NCBI GenBank assembly: GCA_029565415.1
Contig: JAKQOH010000137.1
Coordinates: 1-15,486 of the forward strand
Reading direction: 5' to 3'
From: Candidatus Rifleibacteriota bacterium
GTDB taxonomy: Bacteria > Riflebacteria > Ozemobacteria > Ozemobacterales > Ozemobacteraceae
DNA length: 15,486 bases
Made by a program: the position numbers and the translations under genes. The notes below the pieces were generated by a model. That model saw nothing but the letters and a program-made list of their open reading frames with translations. It was not told the origin of the DNA and made no database searches. Positions within the stretch are counted from its first letter, which is position 1, and every line of letters starts with the position of its first letter. Positions 6,875-14,020 of the stretch are shown here, one piece after another.

Positions 6875-9127
6875 TCACGTCCCGGCCAGGGCGGCCACCA
6901 CGCTCCCCACCACGGCAGCTCCGAACACCAGGACCGCAGCGAGATCGGCGAAGCTCAGGCGATACGAACGATACCGCGTCCGATGCCCGTCGAGCCGGTA
7001 GCCCCGGGCCTCCATCGCCACCGCGAGAATCTGCGCGCGATGAATGGCGAGAGTGAGGGTCGGCACCAGCAGCGGCAGCAGGGACGACACCGCGCCTCGC
7101 AGGCCGCTCTCCGGCTTCGCCCCTCGCGCTCGCTGGGCAAGGCCGATCCGCTCGATCTCCTCGAGCATCACCGGCAGAAATCGCACCGCAATCACCATCG
7201 CCAGCGCCGGTTCCCGGGTGTTCACCCCGAAAAGCGCCAGGGGACGGAAACAGGTCTCCCAGAAATGCATCAGCTCCGCCTGCGTCGAGACAGCCACATA
7301 CAGCGTCGCCACGAGAAACACCCCCGCCAGCCGCAGAATGCTGTCGACCGCCTTCGGCACGGCTGCCCACCCGCCCGCCGCGATGTCGATGGCACCGACC
7401 ACGGCCATCAGCAGCCAGATCCGCCCCAGATCGCGCATGGCGCCGCCAACCGGGGCGCCTCCCGCCCGGGCGGCAAGAAGCGGCACGACGAGCCACAGCG
7501 CCGAGATCCCGGCCGGCCCCCGATACAAGGACAGCATCAGGATCACTCCGAAGCCGATCCCCCCCTTCACCAGCGGGTGCAGACCATACAGCCACGACGA
7601 CGCTCCGGGAATCGGCCCCTTCGGCGTCTCGGGGTGCCCCGCGCCGCTTTCGGCCTTCGCGGCTCCCGCCGCCCCCCCAGGGATTCCCGCGAGGGGAAAC
7701 AGCGCATGATCGGCTTCGACAGCCCGCACGAAAGCTGCACCGCTATCGAACCACCGCCCGCTGTCACCTCGAAGCAGCAGCACCGATGTCGCCGAATCGA
7801 GCAGCTCCTCGGGATCGTGCGTCACGGCGATCACGATACGATCGCGGGCAATCCCCGAGACGATCTCCCGTACGGCCGCGCGACCCTGTGCATCGAGCCC
7901 GGCAAGAGGCTCATCCAGCAGGAGCACTTCGGGGGCGCCCACCGTGCAGGCGGCAAGCGCGACACGGCGCATCTCCCCGCCCGACAACCGGAACGGGGAC
8001 CGGTTCCAGAATCCATCTGCCGGAAGTCCCCAGGTAGCCAGCCAGGACTGCCCGCGCTCAACGGCCTCCCGATCCGACACTCCGCTGCGACGAAGGGCAT
8101 ACGCGACCTCGTCTCCCACTGATTCACAGAAAAACAGCCGCTCCGGGTTCTGGAACGCCAGCCCCACGCGCCCCTCCGCACGCCACTCCCGGCCGTCTAG
8201 CGCCACCCGTCCGCCCCGCAGCGGCAGAAATCCCGCAAGCGAGGTCAGAAGCGTCGTTTTTCCGCTTCCGGAAGGGCCAACGACGAGATGAATCCCACCG
8301 GGACGAAACGTCGCCTGAAGCCCCCGCCTGACGATCCGGTCCCCGTGGCCGACGGCGACTTCCTCGAGTACGAGAGCCCGGTTCCGCCCAGGGGCGTCTG
8401 GGTTCATCCCCTGCAGGCTGGCCACCGGCGATGCAACCGCGGCGGCTGCCGTTGAATACTCACTGCTATATCCGGTGGTCAGCCTGCCCCGGTCGAGCGT
8501 CATCACCTGGCCGGCTCGCTCGAGATCGGATCGATGCTGGGAAATGACGAGCAGCCCGATGTTCCGCTCGGCACGGATCCGTTCCAGGTGCTCCCAAAGC
8601 GCAATACGGGCCCACGGATCAAGCTGGGAGGTCGGCTCGTCGAGGATGATGAACCCAGGCCGGCTCGCCAGAACCGCCGCCAGCGCGGCCCGCTGGCGCA
8701 TCCCGCCGGAAAGGGTGTGAACGGGCTGATCGAGCACCTCCGCGAGATCGAGCTGCTTCGCCTCATCTGCGATGCGTGTCTCGATGTCACGTGGGTCGAC
8801 TCCCAGGTTCTCGAGACCGAAGGCGATATCTTCCCGGATCGTCGTGCCGACGATCTGGTGATCGGGGTTCTGAAACAACAAGCCGACCCCCGCCTGGCTC
8901 TCCGCGCTCATCCCACGGGTGTCCGCCCCCCCGATGGACACGCTGCCTGCTGTCGGAATCAAAAGGCCCTTGGCCAGCAACGCGATCGTCGACTTTCCCG
9001 AGCCGTTGTTGCCCGCCAGGCCCAGACACTCTCCGGGCCGCAGACAAAACGAAACCTCCCCGACAATCGTCGGGGAGGTTTGTTCGTCAGTTCCGTAGCG
9101 GAAGCTGACCTGGTCGAAGCGGATCAT
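6875..9127 (-). CDS. ECF transporter core as one chain: EcfA-EcfA'-EcfT fusion
   Basis: 750-residue energy-coupling module of an ECF-type vitamin or metal importer. ATPase 1 covers about 1-218: Walker A GNNGSGKST 39-47, Q-loop FQNPDHQIVG (Q86), signature LSGGMRQR 139-146, Walker B with E164, H198. ATPase 2 covers about 250-470: GPSGSGKTT 284-292, FQNPE (Q326), LSGGEMRR 381-388, DEPLAGLD, H437. An Ala/Gly/Pro-rich linker (about 482-510) leads to the membrane T subunit (about 515-750), which has the two Ala-Arg-Gly coupling motifs of EcfT/CbiQ (QRARGAKPE near 668 and MEARGY near 708). I chose the ATG giving MIRFDQVSF, 22 nt after rplQ. The frame extends 38 codons upstream, but that part overlaps rplQ and lacks family sequence. 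Its ribosome-binding site is weak. No S component is in the window, so substrate is unknown; it may serve several S proteins. Confidence 0.93.
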   Translation of the reverse strand: MIRFDQVSFRYGTDEQTSPTIVGEVSFCLRPGECLGLAGNNGSGKSTIALLAKGLLIPTAGSVSIGGADTRGMSAESQAGVGLLFQNPDHQIVGTTIREDIAFGLENLGVDPRDIETRIADEAKQLDLAEVLDQPVHTLSGGMRQRAALAAVLASRPGFIILDEPTSQLDPWARIALWEHLERIRAERNIGLLVISQHRSDLERAGQVMTLDRGRLTTGYSSEYSTAAAAVASPVASLQGMNPDAPGRNRALVLEEVAVGHGDRIVRRGLQATFRPGGIHLVVGPSGSGKTTLLTSLAGFLPLRGGRVALDGREWRAEGRVGLAFQNPERLFFCESVGDEVAYALRRSGVSDREAVERGQSWLATWGLPADGFWNRSPFRLSGGEMRRVALAACTVGAPEVLLLDEPLAGLDAQGRAAVREIVSGIARDRIVIAVTHDPEELLDSATSVLLLRGDSGRWFDSGAAFVRAVEADHALFPLAGIPGGAAGAAKAESGAGHPETPKGPIPGASSWLYGLHPLVKGGIGFGVILMLSLYRGPAGISALWLVVPLLAARAGGAPVGGAMRDLGRIWLLMAVVGAIDIAAGGWAAVPKAVDSILRLAGVFLVATLYVAVSTQAELMHFWETCFRPLALFGVNTREPALAMVIAVRFLPVMLEEIERIGLAQRARGAKPESGLRGAVSSLLPLLVPTLTLAIHRAQILAVAMEARGYRLDGHRTRYRSYRLSFADLAAVLVFGAAVVGSVVAALAGT
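9052..9081 (-). terminator. Terminator-like hairpin inside the 5' end of the ECF coding region
   Basis: A perfect 13-bp inverted repeat (AAACCTCCCCGAC and GTCGGGGAGGTTT, 4-nt loop) falls in codons 16-26 of the ECF fusion. On the minus strand it is followed by CGTTTTGTCTG, a short T-rich run. It resembles an intrinsic terminator or attenuator at the boundary between the ribosomal operon and the transporter gene. The structure is seen directly; its activity is inference. Confidence 0.4.
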
Positions 9128-9149
9128 CGATGGTCCGCCGCGAGCCCGG

Positions 9150-9701
9150 TCAGGCGTTCTCGCGCTTCGTGAACTCGATGATGCACATCTCGGCGGCGTC
9201 GCCGCGGCGATAACCGGTTTTATAGATGCGGGTGTATCCACCGTTCACATCCTTGAACCGGGGGGCGATGCGCTTGACGAGCTTGCTCAGAAGGCCTTCG
9301 AGCCGAAGGATGCGGGGACCCTTGGCGCGCTCGCCTTCGGAAGCCAGATATCCGGTGATGATCGCCGGCTTCGGGTTGGCCTTCGGATCGGCGATGTATT
9401 TCTCGACCTGCTCGCGGGTTTCCTTGCTCAGGTTCGAGATGAACTTCTTGATCGCGTCGCGGCCGATCAGTTCCTTGTCGTGGGAGCTGTGGAAGAACTT
9501 GAGCAGCTCGGGGTTCTTCTCGGCGTTCTCGCCTTTGGCCATCGTCACGGCGCGCTCGATCACGCGGCGCATGTCTTTGGCCTTCTGCAGGGTGGTCTCG
9601 ATCCGCTCGTATTTCACGAGCGAGGAGCAGAGGGAGCGAAGCAGCGCCGTTCGCTGATGGGATTCGCGCCCGAATTTGCGTCCGATTTTAGCATGTCTCA
9701 T
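9150..9701 (-). CDS. rplQ: Ribosomal protein L17 with a large internal insertion
   Basis: 50S subunit protein L17. The N-terminal part (MRHAKIGRKFGRESHQRTALLRS... to about residue 56) and the C-terminal part (KRIAPRFKDVNGGYTRIYKTGYRRGDAAEM, about 143-172) match the family well. The protein has 183 residues, whereas E. coli L17 has 127. Between the conserved MAK (54-56) and LVKRIAPRF (141-149) there are 84 residues where E. coli has about 22. The extra segment is charged and looks helical, then has KPAIITGYLASEGERAKGPR. Its ATG overlaps the rpoA stop (ATGA), so translation is probably coupled to rpoA. It is the last ribosomal gene of the cluster; the ECF gene follows after 22 nt with no terminator between them. 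Confidence 0.96.
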   Translation of the reverse strand: MRHAKIGRKFGRESHQRTALLRSLCSSLVKYERIETTLQKAKDMRRVIERAVTMAKGENAEKNPELLKFFHSSHDKELIGRDAIKKFISNLSKETREQVEKYIADPKANPKPAIITGYLASEGERAKGPRILRLEGLLSKLVKRIAPRFKDVNGGYTRIYKTGYRRGDAAEMCIIEFTKRENA

Positions 9702-10714
9702 TCGTCGGTTCCTCCGCCGTTTTCGTCACCGGGAAGTTGAAGGCTGAACTGCGCGAGCTTCTCGCGGACTTCCTTCAGGGACTTCTTCCCGAAATTCTTG
9801 ATCTCCAGGAGTTCGGTGGTCTTCTTCGTCACGAGATCGCCCAGCGTGTTGATGCCGGCTTTCTTGAGACAGTTGCGGGACCGTACCGAGAACTCGAGAT
9901 CCTTGATCAGGATGTCATGGTGGCCCTTCTGCGGGGTTTCTTTCTTCTGGGAAGAAACCATGACGAGGTCTTCCTTCATCGAAGGCTTCTCGTCTTCGTC
10001 GGTCTCTTCCTCGTCGAGTTCTTCCTCGAGCTCGATGTCGGTGAAGAGATCGATGTGGGCCTTCAGGAACTTGGCAGCCAGCTCGATGCACTCGGCCGGC
10101 TCCATGCTGCCGTTGGTCCAGACCTGGAGGGTCAGCTTGTCGAAGTTGATCTCCTGTCCGACGCGGGCATCGTCAACGTTATACATCACCTTGGTGACCG
10201 GCGAGAATTGGGAATCGACAAGGATCATGCCGATCGGCTGATTGCCTTCCTTGTGCTGATCGGCAAGCTTGTACCCGCGGCCGCGCTTGAAGGTGATATC
10301 CATACCGAGCGTGATATTTCCCGTCACATGCGCGATATGGGCGGTCTTATCGATGATCGTCAGATTGGCGTTCTCGGCGATGTCGGCAGCCGTGACCTGG
10401 CAGGGGCCCTTCACTTCGAGCCGCACCGTCAGGGGCTGGTCCTGGTGGACGTTCACGACGAGCTTCTTGAGGTTGAGAACGATCTCCGTGACATCCTCGA
10501 CCACGCCGGGAATGCTGCAGAACTCATGCAGCACGCCGTCGATCTTCACTGCAGCAACGGCCGAACCCGGAAGCGATGCAAGCAGAACGCGGCGGAACGA
10601 GTTGCCGAGAGTCTGGCCATATCCGCGCTCCAGCGGCTCGAGAACGAGAGTGCCGTGGTTCTGGTTGTCGACGTCGGTCTCGTATTTTACTTTGGGACGA
10701 TTGATTTCGATCAC
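9698..10714 (-). CDS. rpoA: RNA polymerase alpha subunit
   Basis: 338-residue alpha subunit that nucleates RNA polymerase assembly and contacts upstream promoter DNA and activators. The N-terminal dimerisation domain (about 1-228) has the conserved LEPLERGYGQTLGNSFRRVLLASLPG (26-50). It is followed by an acidic linker (about 228-246) and a C-terminal domain (about 268-325) with VRSRNCLKKAGINTLGDLV and NFGKKSLKEV. R278 and N281 align with the E. coli DNA-contact residues R265 and N268. The start is GTG (GTG ATC GAA), with AAGGAGG 7 nt upstream. The gene follows rpsD by 20 nt and overlaps rplQ. Confidence 0.98.
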   Translation of the reverse strand: MIEINRPKVKYETDVDNQNHGTLVLEPLERGYGQTLGNSFRRVLLASLPGSAVAAVKIDGVLHEFCSIPGVVEDVTEIVLNLKKLVVNVHQDQPLTVRLEVKGPCQVTAADIAENANLTIIDKTAHIAHVTGNITLGMDITFKRGRGYKLADQHKEGNQPIGMILVDSQFSPVTKVMYNVDDARVGQEINFDKLTLQVWTNGSMEPAECIELAAKFLKAHIDLFTDIELEEELDEEETDEDEKPSMKEDLVMVSSQKKETPQKGHHDILIKDLEFSVRSRNCLKKAGINTLGDLVTKKTTELLEIKNFGKKSLKEVREKLAQFSLQLPGDENGGGTDE

Positions 10715-10734
10715 GCACGCGCCTCCTTGAGCCG

Positions 10735-11370
10735 TTACCGCGAGTAATACTCGATGATGAGCGATTCCTGAATCTTCGGATCGAGCTGAGCCCGCTCGGG
10801 CAGCGAAACGAACTTGCCCTTGCAGTTCTCACGGTCGACTTCGAGCCAGGGGCTGGTTTCGCGGCTGATCGAAGCTTCCATGATGTCCTTGATGGTCTTG
10901 CGCAGCGAACTGTTCTCGCGAAGGCTGATCACGTCGCCCTGCTTCACCTGGTAGCTGGGGATGTTCACGCCACGGTTGTTCACGGTGAAGTGACCCTGGG
11001 TGACCCACATGCGGGCCTGCGCGCGGGAAATGCCGAAGCCCATGCGGAACACGACATTGTCCAGGCGGGTTTCGAGCTCGTGCAGCAGGTTCACGCCGGT
11101 GTTGCCCGACTTGCGGCTGGCGATCTCGTAATACTTCTGGAACTGGCGCTCGAGAATCCCGTAGGTCTTGCGAACGCGCTGCTTGGCGCGAAGCTGGATC
11201 TCGTAGCCGGTCTGCTTCTTGTTGCCAACGCGGTCGGAACCGTGCTGACCAGGAATCTTGGCGCGGCGCTTGATGGAGCACTTGTCCGTGAAGCAGCGGG
11301 CACCCTTGAGGAACAGCGCGTCGCCTTCACGGCGACAAATGCGACAACTGGGTCCGGAATAGCGAGCCAT
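10735..11370 (-). CDS. rpsD: Ribosomal protein S4, zinc-binding form
   Basis: 211-residue 30S assembly protein that binds 16S rRNA early. The N-terminus MARYSGPSCRICRREGD...ARCFTDKC carries four cysteines (CX2C and CX4C), the zinc-ribbon (C+) form. The S4 RNA-binding domain follows (RLDNVVFRMGFGISRAQARMWVTQGHFTVNN). The frame is open 16 codons further upstream to 11418, but that extension overlaps rpsK. The chosen ATG has AAGGAG about 7 nt upstream and gives the family N-terminus. It lies 13 nt after rpsK and 20 nt before rpoA. S4 often represses its own operon in other bacteria; no regulatory structure is evident here. Confidence 0.97.
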   Translation of the reverse strand: MARYSGPSCRICRREGDALFLKGARCFTDKCSIKRRAKIPGQHGSDRVGNKKQTGYEIQLRAKQRVRKTYGILERQFQKYYEIASRKSGNTGVNLLHELETRLDNVVFRMGFGISRAQARMWVTQGHFTVNNRGVNIPSYQVKQGDVISLRENSSLRKTIKDIMEASISRETSPWLEVDRENCKGKFVSLPERAQLDPKIQESLIIEYYSR

Positions 11371-11383
11371 ATCGTTCTCCTTC

Positions 11384-11785
11384 TCAGACGCGGCGCCGCT
11401 TCGGAGGGCGGCAGCCATTGTGCGGAATGCCGGAAACGTCCTTGATCAGGGTGACGTTGAGTCCGACCGTCTGCAAAGCGCGTACGGCGGATTCACGGCT
11501 CATGCCGGGGCCGGCAACGTACACTTCGATCTCACGCATTCCGAATTCGAGGGCCTTGCGTCCGACCACTTCGGAGGCGACCTGCGCCGCATACGGAGTG
11601 GACTTGCGGGAACCGTGGAAGTTGTTCGCACCCGCGCTCGACCAGGCAAGGACGTTGCCGGTCATGTCGGTGATCGAGATGATCGTGTTGTTGAAAGTCG
11701 ACTGGATGTGCGCCTGGCCCTTGGCGACGATCTTCTTTTCGCGCCGTTTGGCCCGCGTCTTGGTCTTGGGTCCGGTTTTAGCCAT
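11384..11785 (-). CDS. rpsK: Ribosomal protein S11
   Basis: 133-residue 30S platform protein that contacts mRNA near the E site. The basic N-terminal tail (about 1-20) leads into the conserved [22 protein letters not shown]-like [13 protein letters not shown], and [17 protein letters not shown] segments, and ends with the typical [13 protein letters not shown]. It lies 33 nt after rpsM, with AAGGAG upstream, and 13 nt before rpsD. Length and sequence are usual for the family. Confidence 0.98.
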   Translation of the reverse strand: MAKTGPKTKTRAKRREKKIVAKGQAHIQSTFNNTIISITDMTGNVLAWSSAGANNFHGSRKSTPYAAQVASEVVGRKALEFGMREIEVYVAGPGMSRESAVRALQTVGLNVTLIKDVSGIPHNGCRPPKRRRV

Positions 11786-11818
11786 ATCTGCTAACGCTCC
11801 TTCTGGATCCGATGAAAA

Positions 11819-12184
11819 TTACTTGTTCTTGACGATGGACCGGCGGGGGCCCTTGCGGGTGCGCGCGTTGGTGTGCGTGCGCTGGCCGCGGACCGGCAGG
11901 CCCTTGCGGTGGCGAAGGCCACGATAGCAGCCGATATCCATCAGGCGCTTGATCGACATCGACACTTCGCGGCGCAGGTCGCCCTCGACGCGGTAGTTCT
12001 GTTCGATCGACTGCTTGATGAGGCTGATTTCTTCCTCGGTCAGATCCTTGACGCGCTTGTCAGGACTGATCTTCGTCTTCTTGAGAATCTCGCGGGACCG
12101 GGTCAGGCCGATACCGTAGATGTAGGGGAGAGCTGCTTCGATGCGCTTCCCATTGGGCAGATCAACGCCGGCGATACGAGCCAT
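11819..12184 (-). CDS. rpsM: Ribosomal protein S13
   Basis: 121-residue 30S head protein that contacts the P-site tRNA and the 50S subunit. It has the family start [26 protein letters not shown], the central helical region, and the C-terminal [22 protein letters not shown] with a basic tail ending KNK. AGGAGG precedes the ATG. It follows rpmJ by 20 nt. Length is normal and nothing is unusual. Confidence 0.98.
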   Translation of the reverse strand: MARIAGVDLPNGKRIEAALPYIYGIGLTRSREILKKTKISPDKRVKDLTEEEISLIKQSIEQNYRVEGDLRREVSMSIKRLMDIGCYRGLRHRKGLPVRGQRTHTNARTRKGPRRSIVKNK

Positions 12185-12204
12185 TCTGATTTCCTCCTGT
12201 CAGC

Positions 12205-12318
12205 TCAACCCTGGCGCTGCTTGTGCCGGGGATTCTCGCAGATGACGCGGATGATACCGCGCCGCTTGATGATTTTGCACTTTTCACAAATTTTCTTGAC
12301 CGATGCTCGAACTCTCAC
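12205..12318 (-). CDS. rpmJ: Ribosomal protein L36, zinc-binding form
   Basis: 37-residue 50S protein: [20 protein letters not shown] followed by [17 protein letters not shown], with the first codon GTG read as Met. The zinc ligands of the C+ form are C11, C14, C27 and H32. The GTG start is set by AGGAGG 5 nt upstream (12329-12324) and by the family N-terminus. It sits between infA (42-nt gap) and rpsM (20-nt gap), as in many bacteria. Confidence 0.96.
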   Translation of the reverse strand: MRVRASVKKICEKCKIIKRRGIIRVICENPRHKQRQG

Positions 12319-12323
12319 GACTG

Positions 12324-12329
12324 CCTCCT
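12324..12329 (-). promoter_or_regulatory. Ribosome binding site that sets the GTG start of rpmJ
   Basis: AGGAGG on the minus strand, 5 nt before the GTG codon of L36. No ATG lies at the family start, so this site decides the call. Confidence 0.85.
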
Positions 12330-12360
12330 GCAACAGTACGAAATGATGACGTAGTGGGGA

Positions 12361-12579
12361 TTATTTGAACCGGTATACAATGCGTCCGCGCGACAAATCA
12401 TAGGGCGTAAGTTCAACAGTAACCTTGTCGCCCGGCAGAATGCGGATGTAATGCATCCGCATCTTCCCGGAGATGTGGGCCAGAACCACGTGACCGTTTT
12501 CCAGCTCCACCTTGAACATGGCATTGGGAAGAGGCTCCAGCACCTTCCCGCCGACCTGAATAGTATCCGCTTTGGTCAT
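12361..12579 (-). CDS. infA: Translation initiation factor IF-1
   Basis: 72-residue single OB-fold factor that binds the ribosomal A site during initiation. The sequence is nearly standard: [20 protein letters not shown], then [20 protein letters not shown], and a C-terminus [12 protein letters not shown]. An upstream in-frame TTG at 12597 would add six residues, but the TTG overlaps the start of the ribosome-binding sequence GGAGGA. The ATG at 12579 gives the normal family length with about 10 nt spacing. It lies 20 nt after map. Confidence 0.97.
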   Translation of the reverse strand: MTKADTIQVGGKVLEPLPNAMFKVELENGHVVLAHISGKMRMHYIRILPGDKVTVELTPYDLSRGRIVYRFK

Positions 12580-12589
12580 TCCGATGACT

Positions 12590-12595
12590 TCCTCC
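12590..12595 (-). promoter_or_regulatory. Ribosome binding site that sets the infA start
   Basis: GGAGGA on the minus strand, 10 nt before the infA ATG. It lies inside the six-codon upstream extension, which argues that the TTG at 12597 is not used. Confidence 0.75.
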
Positions 12596-12599
12596 AAGA

Positions 12600-13358
12600 T
12601 TACCTGACCGGCAGATTGGTCAGCACGCGGGGCCCATCGCTGGTCACCGCTACCGAGTGTTCAAAGTGAGCCGACAAACTTCCGTCTTCGGTCACAACGG
12701 TCCACCCGTCGTCCAGGACTCGAACCGCATAGGCGCCCATATTCACCATGGGTTCGATCGCCAGCACCATCCCCACTTCCAGCCGCGGTCCGACATGGGG
12801 CGGACCGAAGTTTGGGAGCGCCGGTTCTTCATGAAGCCGATGGCCGATGCCGTGTCCCACATACTCGCGCACCACGGAGAAGCCGCGATGCTCGACATAT
12901 GCCTGGATGGCATGAGAGATGTCGCCAAGCCGGTTCCCCGGAACGGCATTTTTGATGCCTTCCCACAGGGATTTCTCGGAAATCTCGAGAAAACGCTTCA
13001 CCGCGTCGGTTGTCGCTCCGATAGGTACCGTAACGGCCATGTCGGAATACAGCCCGCCGCGTTTCAGCCCGATATCGAGACTGATGATGTCGCCGTCCTG
13101 CAGCTTGCGCTTCTTCGAAGGGAACCCGTGGACCACCTCTTCATTGACACTGCAACACAGCGTCGAAGGGTAGCCGCGGTATCCCTTGAAGGCAGGAATG
13201 GCTCCGGCCTTGCGAATCGCCTCCTCGGCGAATCGGTCCAGTTCGAAGGTCGTGACCCCGGGGTTGGCCAGGAGCTTCACACCTTCGAGAACGGTGGCGA
13301 GAATGCCGCCGTTCTCCTGCATGACCTCGAGTTCCGCAGGCGTCTTGAGCGGGATCAA
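12600..13358 (-). CDS. map: Methionine aminopeptidase, type I
   Basis: 252-residue enzyme that removes the N-terminal methionine from new proteins. The five metal ligands are all present: D95, D106 ([15 protein letters not shown]), H169 ([12 protein letters not shown]), E202 (MVLAIEPM) and E233 (HFEHSVAVT). H77 and H176 fit the substrate-binding histidines. The start is TTG (TTG ATC CCG), overlapping the adk stop as TTGA. No clear Shine-Dalgarno is visible, so it probably depends on coupling to adk or on a very short leader from the promoter candidate at 13377-13405. The alternative, a later internal start, would cut into the conserved [13 protein letters not shown] region. Confidence 0.96.
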   Translation of the reverse strand: MIPLKTPAELEVMQENGGILATVLEGVKLLANPGVTTFELDRFAEEAIRKAGAIPAFKGYRGYPSTLCCSVNEEVVHGFPSKKRKLQDGDIISLDIGLKRGGLYSDMAVTVPIGATTDAVKRFLEISEKSLWEGIKNAVPGNRLGDISHAIQAYVEHRGFSVVREYVGHGIGHRLHEEPALPNFGPPHVGPRLEVGMVLAIEPMVNMGAYAVRVLDDGWTVVTEDGSLSAHFEHSVAVTSDGPRVLTNLPVR

Positions 13359-14020
13359 GGTCGTTTGAGAGAATCAATTATACCACGGATCTTCGAAAAA
13401 ATCATCTCGATTTTACCCGTCCCCTCCACTTTGTGAAGGAGATTGCGGGATCCGTAGTATTCGATCAGCGGCGATGTCTGGTCGTGATACACCTTCAGAC
13501 GGTTCGTGATGACCTCAACCGTGTCATCCTTCCGCTGCTGCAGCTCGCCGCCGCACTTATCACACACGCCGTCCTTGCGGGGCGGGGTGAACTTCACATG
13601 ATACGATGCCGCACAGGCTTTGCACGTGCGCCGGCCCGTCAGCCGCCCGATCAGCTCCTCGTCGGGAACGGTGATCGCGATGACCCCCGTCACGCCGCCC
13701 AGAGGAACGAGCGCCTTCTCGAGCTCGCCCGCCTGTCCGACCGTCCGGGGGAAGCCGTCAAGGATGAACCCCTTCGCGCAGTCCGGCTCGGCGATCCGCT
13801 TCAACAGAACCGAAATCACCAGATCGTCGGGAACCAGGCCGCCCGAAGTGACGAACGACTGGACCTTCTTCCCGAGTTCGGAGCCGCTCGCGATGGCTGC
13901 CCGGAGCATGTCGCCGGTGGACACCTGCGGCACCCCGTAGGTGTCCACCATCATGTTCGCCTGCGTCCCCTTCCCGGCCCCCGGAGGGCCCAGGAATATC
14001 AGGTTCAGACGGCCGCTCAC
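13355..14020 (-). CDS. adk: Adenylate kinase with zinc-type LID
   Basis: 221-residue enzyme that interconverts ATP, AMP and ADP in the cytoplasm. The P-loop GPPGAGKGT is at 11-19, the AMP-binding STGDMLR at 34-40, and DGFPR at 88-92. It is a long-form kinase with a LID domain carrying four cysteines (C133, C136, C153, C156), expected to bind zinc. The start is GTG, overlapping the secY stop as GTGA, and gives the usual N-terminus just before the P-loop. Its own stop overlaps the map start. The secY-adk-map order is common in spc operons. Confidence 0.97.
   Translation of the reverse strand: MSGRLNLIFLGPPGAGKGTQANMMVDTYGVPQVSTGDMLRAAIASGSELGKKVQSFVTSGGLVPDDLVISVLLKRIAEPDCAKGFILDGFPRTVGQAGELEKALVPLGGVTGVIAITVPDEELIGRLTGRRTCKACAASYHVKFTPPRKDGVCDKCGGELQQRKDDTVEVITNRLKVYHDQTSPLIEYYGSRNLLHKVEGTGKIEMIFSKIRGIIDSLKRP
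13377..13405 (-). promoter_or_regulatory. Extended -10 promoter candidate inside the end of adk, ahead of map
   Basis: On the minus strand, TGGTATAAT (13385-13377) is a perfect -10 box with the extended TGn element. A weak -35 match, ATGATT (13405-13400, three of six bases), sits 17 nt upstream. The predicted start near 13370 is only about 12 nt before the map TTG codon. It could provide extra transcription of map, infA and the downstream alpha-operon genes. Confidence 0.5.

Noticed and set aside
6860..6880. Terminator after the ECF gene (ACGC-ATC-GCGT followed by Ts)
   Set aside because: The stem is only 4 bp, too short to be credible.
9128..9241. N-terminal extension of the ECF protein by 38 residues
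   Set aside because: It overlaps the end of rplQ, is low-complexity (Ser/Ala/Arg-rich), and the family starts at MIRFDQVSF.
9737..10747. 336-residue plus-strand open frame opposite rpoA
   Set aside because: It mirrors rpoA, which is unmistakable on the minus strand. The Leu/Val/Glu-rich translation is the complement of alpha-subunit codons.
11371..11418. N-terminal extension of S4 by 16 residues
   Set aside because: It overlaps the end of rpsK. The internal ATG has a good ribosome-binding site and gives the standard MARYSGP start.
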